Source of the DNA: Amia ocellicauda
Taxonomy: Eukaryota > Chordata > Actinopteri > Amiiformes > Amiidae
Direction of reading: 5' to 3'
NCBI RefSeq assembly: GCF_036373705.1
Contig: NW_027102714.1
Location: forward strand, 94,909 to 158,908
Length of the DNA: 64,000 nucleotides
The notes beneath the pieces were generated by a model that saw only the letters and a list, made by a program, of their open reading frames with translations, had not been told where the DNA came from and did no database searches. Within the stretch, counting starts at the first letter, position 1. The number at the start of each line of letters is the position of its first letter. Below, piece by piece: positions 33,269 to 40,791 of the stretch. A program made the translations under genes and the position numbers.

Positions 33269-34066
33269 ATGCCCGCCGGTGTGAGGGGGTCATTACATTC
33301 GATACTCAAGATGGAATCAGGAGGCTTCTACGTGACTCTACCCAGTAACGCCTCTCTCGATATATACCCTAAAAATGAAATATCCAGTTACACGGTACAA
33401 TTTGGAAAATCTATAGATCTAAGGGGGTCGTGGGAAGTGGGGTTGGCGGAAATACAGTATCCTTACACTTGGGCTGTTTTACAAGATAAGGATGCCACCT
33501 TCGCCATTTTTGACGATGTTAAAAAGAGTCAATGGACATTCACGATGCAAGGAGGTTATTATGACAATGTGGATACAATATTAGATGAGATGCATAAACA
33601 GTTCTCAGAAGGCACCCCCAACATCAAGCTATATTACAACCCTATTAAAAACAGAGTGTACAAGGTGTCAAAACCTGGTATTAGCATTCAAACCAAAGGA
33701 CAACTGGGGCGTATATTAGGGTTCTATTCTGACACAGAGAGCAGGTTCTCAGAAGTGGTGGCCCCCTTCCCGGCTGACATCAGGGGCGGCTTTTACACTC
33801 TTTATGTGTATACGGATATCATAACACACCAGAGGGTCGGGGATAGCTATGTCCCCCTTTTGAGAAATGTACTTATTAAAGGTAAAAGCAATGACATGGT
33901 CACAATTACTTATGACAAGCCACACTACGTACCAGTCTCAAAGACCCACTTTGACAACATCACGATCGAAGTAAAATCGGATCAGAATATCAACGTACCC
34001 TTCCGCTTCGGTAAAGTTATTGTCAAACTACATTTTCGACCCCTGAAACAGTGTGTACATTATTAA
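33269..34066 (+). CDS. Penton-type minor capsid protein, copy 1
   Basis: A 265-residue protein matching the Polinton minor capsid (single jelly-roll penton) family, which would form the vertices of the icosahedral shell. The start of the fold (FYVTLPSNASLDIYPKN), the SYTVQFGKSIDLRGSWEVGLAEIQYP block and the strand-rich C-terminus (GKVIVKLHFRP) are characteristic. Two starts are possible: the ATG at 33269, four bases after the integrase stop, and the ATG at 33311 (MESGGF), which has a better context (AAGATGG) and fits family N-termini. The frame also opens inside the integrase gene, but that ATG is unlikely to be used. Confidence 0.88.
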   Translation: MPAGVRGSLHSILKMESGGFYVTLPSNASLDIYPKNEISSYTVQFGKSIDLRGSWEVGLAEIQYPYTWAVLQDKDATFAIFDDVKKSQWTFTMQGGYYDNVDTILDEMHKQFSEGTPNIKLYYNPIKNRVYKVSKPGISIQTKGQLGRILGFYSDTESRFSEVVAPFPADIRGGFYTLYVYTDIITHQRVGDSYVPLLRNVLIKGKSNDMVTITYDKPHYVPVSKTHFDNITIEVKSDQNINVPFRFGKVIVKLHFRPLKQCVHY

Positions 34067-34067
34067 A

Positions 34068-34556
34068 ATGGCTACCTCGAGGGGTTATGTAGATCCTAGC
34101 GCCTATGTGGATTATTACAAGATGCAAGCCGGGAACGGCTTGCCCGGTTTTGTAGGAGCCCCCACAATGTATGGAGCCGGTCTAGGAGGACTCTTTCGTG
34201 GTCTCTTTAGAATGGCCGTACCCCTGCTTAAGAGAGGCTTTGCTATAGCCAGACCCCACTTGAAATCAGCGGCTAAAAATATTGTTAGTGACGTGTTCAC
34301 CAATGTTATGAACCGGGCAGCTAGCCATGAGCAGCAGGAGGGTTCGGGTCTCATGGTAATGGCGAGGAGGGGGGGTAAAAGAAGAAACAGTATGTGTCCA
34401 CCAGGGCGACGAAGATCCGTGGCTAACAAAAAACGAAGAAGCTCTCATTCTCCAACATATCGTGGAAACACTCGGAGAAGGAAGCAGCACAAGAAAAAAC
34501 CTGCAAAAAGAAAATCTCAAAGAAAGACAAATAGAGCCTCAGGATACATCTTTTAA
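34068..34556 (+). CDS. Small basic virion protein (adenovirus pVI-like position), copy 1
   Basis: A 162-residue protein in two parts. Residues 1-95 contain YVDYYKMQAGNGLPGFVG and a Gly-rich amphipathic helix region (GLGGLFRGLFRMAVPLLKRGFAIARPHLKSA), features of the conserved Polinton protein compared with adenovirus minor proteins that disrupt membranes. Residues 110-160 are extremely basic (repeated RRR, KKR, KKKPAKRKS), as in DNA-condensing core proteins. So it may combine membrane-active and DNA-binding roles. The ATG at 34068 follows the penton stop TAA by one base. Function is inferred from composition and location among capsid genes. Confidence 0.75.
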   Translation: MATSRGYVDPSAYVDYYKMQAGNGLPGFVGAPTMYGAGLGGLFRGLFRMAVPLLKRGFAIARPHLKSAAKNIVSDVFTNVMNRAASHEQQEGSGLMVMARRGGKRRNSMCPPGRRRSVANKKRRSSHSPTYRGNTRRRKQHKKKPAKRKSQRKTNRASGYIF

Positions 34557-34558
34557 AA

Positions 34559-35866
34559 ATGTCTTTTGTCCACAGTCTATCGGAAGAATGCGTCAAATCA
34601 GAACTGGATCTGTTTACAGTTCCATACACTCAAACGAGTATAGATAAGAGCATATATGTAGAGATACCCCCTCTTTCCGCAATTTCAGATACGGCCCCTC
34701 TGGAGTTTTTTATAGCTGGCAATGGCGAGGATTATATTGATTTGAATAACACATTTATTTTAATGAACTGTAAAGTGACTGATGAGGATGGCGATGCAAT
34801 CGAGAAGACGGCCAACGCTGGGGTCATCAATTACCCGGTGGCCACCATGTTTTCACAGGTGGATGTGACCCTGGGAGATCGGCTCATTAGTCAAAGCAGC
34901 AATACTTACCCCTATAGGGCCATGATGGAGTGTATCCTTAATTATAGTGAGGAGACCCTAAGCAAACAGTTCAGCCCCGGCCTTTTCTTCAAAGACACCC
35001 CGGAAGCTATGGACGACCAGGATCCAGAGGGACTCAATAAGGGTTTGCAAAAAAGAACGGCCTTTTCAACAGAAGGGAGGACCTTTGAGCTAATGGGACA
35101 TATTCATGCACACATATTTTTCCAAGAAAAACTCATGCTCAACGGGGTAGACATTAAAATTAAAATGATCCGTAGTAAAAGTGCTTTTTGTCTGATGACC
35201 CCTGATACTGAAAAATATAAACTGACCATATTATCGGCCTCGCTGTTTGTGAAAAAAGTATCCGTCTCCCCGGCGGTTAAACTAGGACATGCGCAGGCTT
35301 TAATGACGGCAAACGCCAAGTACCCGATCGAAAGAGTCTATATGAAAGTCCACAGTATCCCCGCAGGGACACGGGTGATGAACCAGGAAAATCTGTTTCT
35401 AGGCCAGCTCCCAAAACAGGTTATTATAGGTCTCGTGGATAATGATGCATTTACCGGGGTTTACAACAAGAACCCCTTTAACTTTAAACATTATAACGCG
35501 GAATTTATAGCACTGTACGTCGATGGTGTGCAGGTTCCATCCAGACCTTTTCAACCTGACTTTGAAAACGGCAACGCGGTTCGTGAATATTACAGTCTAG
35601 TACTGGCTACGGGTCGCCATCTCAAGGATCAACCTCTGCTGATCGATCGCCGGGAATACTGCAGCGGTTACACCCTGTACGGTTTCAACCTGACCCCTGA
35701 CGAAGAGTGTGGACAACATTTTTCACTGATGAAGACGGGCAATATGCGTTTGGAGATGCGTTTCAAGCAGCCTCTACCACGCACTGTAAATATGGTCGTG
35801 TATGCTGTGTTTGACAACATTATTGAGGTGAATCAGAGGAGAAACGTTCCGTATGATTATTATTAA
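34559..35866 (+). CDS. MCP: Major capsid protein, double jelly-roll, copy 1
   Basis: A 435-residue hexon-type protein, the main building block of the icosahedral shell. The N-terminal signature VHSLSEECVKSELDLFTVP, then PLEFFIAGNGEDYIDLNNT and the C-terminal RLEMRFKQPLPRTVNMVVYAVFDN, are highly characteristic of Polinton/adintovirus major capsid proteins, which carry two jelly-roll folds. The length is in the usual range. The start codon lies two bases after the upstream stop, in an A-rich context (TTTTAAAAATG). Copy 1 has His near residue 184 where copy 2 has Asp, and Pro at 431 where copy 2 has Leu. Confidence 0.96.
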   Translation: MSFVHSLSEECVKSELDLFTVPYTQTSIDKSIYVEIPPLSAISDTAPLEFFIAGNGEDYIDLNNTFILMNCKVTDEDGDAIEKTANAGVINYPVATMFSQVDVTLGDRLISQSSNTYPYRAMMECILNYSEETLSKQFSPGLFFKDTPEAMDDQDPEGLNKGLQKRTAFSTEGRTFELMGHIHAHIFFQEKLMLNGVDIKIKMIRSKSAFCLMTPDTEKYKLTILSASLFVKKVSVSPAVKLGHAQALMTANAKYPIERVYMKVHSIPAGTRVMNQENLFLGQLPKQVIIGLVDNDAFTGVYNKNPFNFKHYNAEFIALYVDGVQVPSRPFQPDFENGNAVREYYSLVLATGRHLKDQPLLIDRREYCSGYTLYGFNLTPDEECGQHFSLMKTGNMRLEMRFKQPLPRTVNMVVYAVFDNIIEVNQRRNVPYDYY

Positions 35867-35867
35867 A

Positions 35868-36425
35868 ATGAACACCAGAGAGCTCAACCACATCATGAAT
35901 GCCCTGGACGGCTCACGGAAAGTGTTTCAAGGAGTCTACGCCTGCGACCAGCTGCCTAAATTTAAGATCAAGAATTTACCTGCAATGTACATAATCAACA
36001 CACACCCTAAAAATATGCCTGGAGAACATTGGCTGGCTATTTATCTAAGGGAGGACCGCCGTGGGGAATTTTTTGATTCCTATGGAAACCCCCCGGATTT
36101 CAGACCTTTCCCTCGGAAGATCAATAACTTTCTGCTCAACAACTGTCAAGAAACCATTTACAGCGGTCGTCAAGTACAAAGTCTTCAGACCTTCACTTGT
36201 GGTCAACACTGTGTGTTTTTCTTATATCATAGATCTAAAGGAAGGTCATACCCCGATATTATGTCCTTGTACAGTGAGGATTTAGGCCAAAATGATAAAA
36301 AAGTGGCAGAGTTTGTCAGGACACTGTGGACCCCCCCTTATAACACAATTACTTACGACCCTAGCCAGCCATGTATACAGATGGGGTGTTCTTGTGAGGA
36401 TTTTAAAAGATGTCATGCGTGTTAA
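35868..36425 (+). CDS. PRO: Adenovirus-type cysteine maturation protease, copy 1
   Basis: A 185-residue protease of the adenain (C5/Ulp1-like) fold that would cleave capsid precursors during virion maturation. The catalytic set is visible: H54 (GEHWLAI), D70 (FFDSYG), the oxyanion Gln Q104 (RQVQS) and nucleophile C115 (CGQHCVFF). A Cys-rich tail (CSCEDFKRCHAC) ends the protein. The frame also opens 15 bases earlier, inside the end of the capsid gene, but the ATG at 35868 sits one base after the capsid stop, the same arrangement as its neighbours. It is the last rightward gene before the convergence point. Confidence 0.94.
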   Translation: MNTRELNHIMNALDGSRKVFQGVYACDQLPKFKIKNLPAMYIINTHPKNMPGEHWLAIYLREDRRGEFFDSYGNPPDFRPFPRKINNFLLNNCQETIYSGRQVQSLQTFTCGQHCVFFLYHRSKGRSYPDIMSLYSEDLGQNDKKVAEFVRTLWTPPYNTITYDPSQPCIQMGCSCEDFKRCHAC

Positions 36426-36603
36426 AGTGAAAAAATAATGAAAACAGCCTTTGAATCATTAGTTTTGTTTTTATTCAGCACAAATCTTATACAAAGCAGG
36501 GTTATGTTATAAATAAATGTACAACATTTGAAAATAAAAAATAAAAATAAAAAAATGGTTTGTCGGTTCCTTATTTACAGGGGAGACAAATAAAAACATG
36601 AGA
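36426..36603. terminator. Convergent 3' region with poly(A) signals, copy 1
   Basis: The two transcribed arms meet here. Plus-strand AATAAA-type hexamers occur near 36510-36555. TTTATT, the minus-strand signal, occurs near 36469. The A-rich run differs in composition from copy 2 without a length change. Confidence 0.6.
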
Positions 36604-37347
36604 CTAATAAGCTTCCCAACGATGGATAGATCCTGAGGAGGGTTGCTCAACACGGTCAGAGTAATGAGATATCGGCGTCAGATCAGTCACCACCTCTTTA
36701 CACAGACGGATTTTTTGTCGCGTTTCCTGGTTAGGGACTGTTGATTGGGGTATGTTCAGACAGGCCATCGCCTGTAGGAAAGCATTCCAGCCTACAGGTC
36801 GGCGACTATCGGGTACCTTATTAGTGCTAGTGACACTCTTCAACAAATCAAACATGTGTGAACCTTTGAGCAGTTGTCCTTTAAAAACAAATTCACCCTG
36901 TTCATTCCAAGTCGTTACCCGCGGTTTCTGAACCATTTTGTGCAGAATATATTCTGCATGTCTTTTGCTTCTGGCCGGCATGTTTCTCAAAACATCCGTT
37001 ACAACATCTCCCTCTGAACTCTCAACAGGTTCGGGCACCGCAACATCTTTATCAACCGTACCCCCCGCATCAGTCCCAGAACCATTTTCTTGAGAGGCCA
37101 TGGTTAAAGTTAAAATGTTTTGATCTTTTTCACCCTGTCTAACCAGACGGAGGTAGAGCTGTAACGTGTTGCTATACATCTGGGCTTTGGAATACTGATT
37201 TAAATCGGCCCTGGCCAGTATAGCTTTCATTTCAGAGTCCAGGTTGTTTTCGGCCGTTTGTCTAATGGGCTCTGGCCCGACAACATTTTTTCTCAGTTTC
37301 TCAAGCTGCTCCTGAGGGATCAAAAACATTTTCTGAGCATATTCCAT
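36604..37347 (-). CDS. Conserved Polinton hypothetical protein (247 aa), copy 1
   Basis: A 247-residue protein. Helical N-terminal part (about 1-85) with LIPQEQLEKL and repeated small-residue helices, an acidic low-complexity linker (about 86-118), and a C-terminal domain with WNEQGEFVFKGQLLKGSHMFDLL and a later GWNAFLQAMACLNIP block. That W-GE-G-G-DLL pattern recurs in hypothetical proteins of other Polintons as I remember them, but has no assigned function to my knowledge. The ATG lies two bases after the stop of the upstream 111-residue gene, so the two are probably translated from one message. It is the last gene of the leftward arm. Confidence 0.8.
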   Translation of the reverse strand: MEYAQKMFLIPQEQLEKLRKNVVGPEPIRQTAENNLDSEMKAILARADLNQYSKAQMYSNTLQLYLRLVRQGEKDQNILTLTMASQENGSGTDAGGTVDKDVAVPEPVESSEGDVVTDVLRNMPARSKRHAEYILHKMVQKPRVTTWNEQGEFVFKGQLLKGSHMFDLLKSVTSTNKVPDSRRPVGWNAFLQAMACLNIPQSTVPNQETRQKIRLCKEVVTDLTPISHYSDRVEQPSSGSIHRWEAY

Positions 37348-37349
37348 TA

Positions 37350-37685
37350 TTAACCCACTCTGGAAGCTAGAAGACTGGTTAGGAAAGGCACGGCTATGCT
37401 CAACAGCGGTCCTATAAAACCTCCGGTTTGATTAATCTTCTTTCTTTTTCTTTTAATAGAATACTTCTTATTAGCGATGATCTTGATAACCGCTTTTTGT
37501 TTTTTGAGTTTAGAATGTTGAGAAGGGGTTAGGGGTATATTACCGCGTAAGATGTTAAAAGCTATTTTACACAGGGTCTCGATCAAATCCGAGGGGGCCC
37601 CTGCCAGCACAGCTTTCCTATGGCACGGGCTCCCCTCAAATAACATTTGCAAAAGCGGCAGATTTCTTTTAATCCGAACAGACAT
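37350..37685 (-). CDS. Short basic conserved Polinton protein (111 aa), copy 1
   Basis: A 111-residue protein. It begins MSVRIKRNLPLLQML, has a middle helix region (LIETLCKIAFNILRGNIPLTP), a strongly basic stretch at about residues 56-86 (KKYSIKRKRKK), and ends in a Gly-containing hydrophobic tail (GGFIGPLLSIAVPFLTSLL). This layout of SxRxKRxLPLLQ, GNIPLTP and GGFxxPLL recurs in Polinton-derived hypothetical genes across animals. The basic part plus membrane-like tail suggests a virion-associated protein, but its role is not established. Placed between the ATPase (six-base gap) and the 247-residue gene. Confidence 0.8.
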   Translation of the reverse strand: MSVRIKRNLPLLQMLFEGSPCHRKAVLAGAPSDLIETLCKIAFNILRGNIPLTPSQHSKLKKQKAVIKIIANKKYSIKRKRKKINQTGGFIGPLLSIAVPFLTSLLASRVG

Positions 37686-37691
37686 TCTTAT

Positions 37692-38363
37692 TTATTTCCT
37701 TTTCTTTAGCACATACACTGCCGGCCAATCGGGCGGGCACAAACCTGTTCTGAGGCGAAAGTCTTCTGGGGTTTGTGCTTTTAAGTCCACAATCAAGTAC
37801 CCGTAGGGTTTTTTGGTGGCATCCTCAAATGCCTCCAAAAAGAATTTGGTCTGGTTAGGGTACATTTGACGAGCCAAGACGGTGACCTGTAGTTTATCTC
37901 TGGGGTTTTTAAAAATAATTATATAATTGGCATTTAAATTAATAGTGCGGCTTTTTTTACCTTGAAAAAATAGATTTTGAACTAAATAAATAATACTTAA
38001 ATTCCTATGATGAGTGTACTTTGTGAAAGCTTTTTCCACTTCACTGTTGTCACCGGCCTGCTCCATCAGGTCATCAAGGATCACTAGATTAGTTTGTCCG
38101 GGCGGGAACAGGTCATCGTCACACAACGAGGCGGGGAGACCTTGCACAAATTTCAGATTTTTTTTTTTTTATGCCAAATCATCGTAGAGAGGTTGCCAGC
38201 AAGAGTAACACCACACTATGTTGTCAAGAGCTTGGGACACGGTTGCGTCCACATCTTCTATGATGTTCTTTATAAGATAGCTCTTACCCGAATTGGAGGG
38301 ACCGGCTATAATACAGGAGAAAGGGTGTTGAAGTCTGTTATCAAAACCACCGCTAATATCCAT
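37692..38363 (-). pseudogene. ATPase: Packaging ATPase (FtsK/A32 type), stop codon in copy 1
   Basis: Counterpart of the intact 223-residue ATPase in copy 2. The Walker A loop (GPSNSGKS, residues 21-28) is present, but codon 65 is TAA where copy 2 has TCA, ending the protein at residue 64, before the Walker B motif. The rest remains open in frame. The lesion lies in a T-run (13 consecutive T on the plus strand near 38158) that in copy 2 is interrupted by A and G. A second cluster of differences near 38020 changes two residues without shifting the frame. Either copy 1 is inactivated or these are consensus errors at homopolymers. The ATG overlaps the polymerase stop. Confidence 0.88.
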
Positions 38364-40791
38364 AAGGCAGAGTGGTATAATCAGTCTTCAACACTCTTTT
38401 ATTGTACACCACCCTGAACCGTTTGTTTAGTGATCTATTTTCCAATGTGTACCCCTTTTTATTGCGATAGATCTGATTTCCGGCTGTAATAATCTCGCGA
38501 GGAGGCGCGTCTTTCTCGGTTACAAAACTTTGTACCAGGGTCGTCAGAGACTTGATGTTAATGAGCTTGTTGTTACAATGGTTCAGAGTGAAACCCTTAA
38601 CTTTCATACAGGTCTTACCCGCAGCCGTTCTGTATGCGTAAGTCTTAGGACCCCCTGAAACAAACTCAACTATGTGGTCCTGAGGATCTAGCTCACTCGT
38701 TAACTCCCCAAGGTAGTCCCCGAGGGGAGGGACCCAATCCCCTGGCCTGGTGACAAAGATTACAGAGTCAGTATCATGATAGAGCGTGCGTTCCTGCAGC
38801 TGATCCATTAAGTTGTACAGTTCAAGCCGGGCGTAAGCCGTGGTAAAAACCGCTATGAAAACATTAACGTTTCCCTGTTTGGTGGGGAAATCTTTAGGGG
38901 CCCTCCACTGGACCTGTGCCACGTGGTCATTTAAGAATTGAAAGTGTGATACTGCATGTTGTTTGGAAAACATAAATTCTATAAACTGTTCAGGGGTTTT
39001 AATCAAGGTTGTGTTTAGACGGTTATTTCTTTCCCCAAACTTACCCCACAGACTGTTTAAAATCAGTTTGGACATTTGTCTCTTGGCGGGGTTTACAGTT
39101 ATGTTCCCCGGCTCTAGACGGATCCCTTCCTTTTCAAAATATTGCTGAACGTACCGCTCTTTGGCAGCGGAGTCAACACACCATGAGGGATAGCCCGATG
39201 CCTCCTGTTTCCCTTTCAGATGGGTCATAATGTACTCAGCAAAAAGAGTATCAGATTTTTCAGAAAAATGCCAAACCTCATACACCTTACCGACTCTGTA
39301 ACCTTTCTCCACCGCCTTGTCAAGCTCAATGCTACACCAGACACCCGTCAGCGCTCTCTCGTCATCACTGTGCAGACAAGAGGTATTTTGATTTTCAGTT
39401 TCCACACACGTTCTACACAGAGGGAACATCAATTTTCCCGAACACCTGTAAGGCAACACGGGTAAGAACAGCTCGCGAGGAGGGTACATGCTGACTTTGA
39501 TCAAACCAAAGTACTGTCCGATTTCGAGAAAGTCACGATAAACAATGGTTGGATGCCCCACCGGGTACATTTTGGTCTTGTTGACATAAGGGTACAGACT
39601 GGTGAAATCATAGTAATCTACTCTCTCACCCTCCTTTACCTCATAATGTAAACAGAGGGCGTTGGTACGACCCCCAAATAACGCACCCCTGGGCTCTAGA
39701 CGTTCAGGAAAGTCCAAGGTTTCCATAAACCGTTGTACCCCCACATCCTGTTGCTTCAGGGTCGTCCACGCGTGTTCCCAAATCACCAGTACATTCAAAC
39801 CATAGGTGTTTTTTAAAGTTTCAATTCGTTCCTGGAAATCATAGTACATATCACCGCAGAGTTTTTGTGTTACGGGGTTAAAGGTGTTTGGGTCGAAGCA
39901 CTGAGGACAGCCCTGGTAAATACAACCAGCAAACTCATAAGCGGTACGCCGCCCGGACACGTCGCTAAAACCGTCTAAGTAGTAAGGACCCATTTTGACT
40001 TCCCCTTGATTTAAAGCATGTCTGATGAAGATGTTATCCCGGGCACTCAGATATTCCAGCCACTGTATGGAGACAGTCGAAAAGTTCTTTTGTCTAGCAC
40101 GATAGTTGTCAGAAGTGGTGACCGCTATAGTGTTTTTCTGCAAGAAATTGGATCGATACATTTTCATGCAGAGAGACGCTATGGTCACACTTTGCAAAGG
40201 GTCGAGACCCGACGTGTTGATAACCTCGGCGCGGAAACGCAAACAGGCTTCTTTAAGGATCACCACATCATTTTTACAATAAGCGGCCATCTCTTCTCGG
40301 AAATCAAAAACACCTCCCTTAACCGTATTGTACCATTTAAAGAATTCCTCCCTCTCATGAGACATCATAGTATCAACCCCATAATAAGAGGCGGGCGGGT
40401 AGGACCCTCGATAATTTTGAGTGTCCTTAGTATTAAAAAAATGGCAGAACCAACCTTTCTTCTGAGCCTCAAAACCCAGAGCTTTAGGCAAAGCGCTCAA
40501 TTTCATGGGGAGGAAATTTAACGAGTCTATGTAACGTTGGTTGAAAGCCTCGTCGGTGAAACACATGATCTTGCTACCCTGAGCTATTATTTTTGGGGTC
40601 ACCCCATTTTCCACCAGATACTTCATCAATATGTAAGAATCATAACCCTTAGCATTGTGGGCAATAAATGTGTAATTGAGGTATTTTGGTTTAGCTAGCT
40701 GACCACTCACAATCCAACATGTCAATACAGTGTATATAATTAGCAACATGGACCCCGTTTTCTTGCCGGCATTCAAAATAAAAAACGACAT
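38353..40791 (-). CDS. PolB: Protein-primed family B DNA polymerase, catalytic part, copy 1
   Basis: An 812-codon frame holding the exonuclease remainder and whole polymerase core of a protein-primed family B polymerase, which would replicate the linear element from its termini. Visible blocks: exo II HNAKGYD (about residue 47), motif A DFTSLYP (about 395), motif B around KLILNSLWGKFG (about 580), motif C YHDTDSV (about 672) and the KVKG block after it. The first residues of the frame are probably not native: the N-terminal part of the protein lies in another frame at 40691-42553, which overlaps it by about 100 bases. So the gene is split, by an indel or a small deletion. Its stop overlaps the ATPase start. 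Confidence 0.92.
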   Translation of the reverse strand: MSFFILNAGKKTGSMLLIIYTVLTCWIVSGQLAKPKYLNYTFIAHNAKGYDSYILMKYLVENGVTPKIIAQGSKIMCFTDEAFNQRYIDSLNFLPMKLSALPKALGFEAQKKGWFCHFFNTKDTQNYRGSYPPASYYGVDTMMSHEREEFFKWYNTVKGGVFDFREEMAAYCKNDVVILKEACLRFRAEVINTSGLDPLQSVTIASLCMKMYRSNFLQKNTIAVTTSDNYRARQKNFSTVSIQWLEYLSARDNIFIRHALNQGEVKMGPYYLDGFSDVSGRRTAYEFAGCIYQGCPQCFDPNTFNPVTQKLCGDMYYDFQERIETLKNTYGLNVLVIWEHAWTTLKQQDVGVQRFMETLDFPERLEPRGALFGGRTNALCLHYEVKEGERVDYYDFTSLYPYVNKTKMYPVGHPTIVYRDFLEIGQYFGLIKVSMYPPRELFLPVLPYRCSGKLMFPLCRTCVETENQNTSCLHSDDERALTGVWCSIELDKAVEKGYRVGKVYEVWHFSEKSDTLFAEYIMTHLKGKQEASGYPSWCVDSAAKERYVQQYFEKEGIRLEPGNITVNPAKRQMSKLILNSLWGKFGERNNRLNTTLIKTPEQFIEFMFSKQHAVSHFQFLNDHVAQVQWRAPKDFPTKQGNVNVFIAVFTTAYARLELYNLMDQLQERTLYHDTDSVIFVTRPGDWVPPLGDYLGELTSELDPQDHIVEFVSGGPKTYAYRTAAGKTCMKVKGFTLNHCNNKLINIKSLTTLVQSFVTEKDAPPREIITAGNQIYRNKKGYTLENRSLNKRFRVVYNKRVLKTDYTTLPYGY

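Noticed and set aside
34115-34520. Minus-strand frames opposite the basic virion protein
   Set aside because: The codon bias of an Arg/Lys-rich gene produces open antisense frames; they overlap each other and resemble nothing.
40700-40770. A short intron as the explanation for the two-frame polymerase in copy 1
   Set aside because: The possible donor (GTCCAT) is poor and there is no pyrimidine tract before the nearest AG, unlike the clear introns of the right-arm gene. An indel or deletion is simpler, though copy 2 could overturn this.
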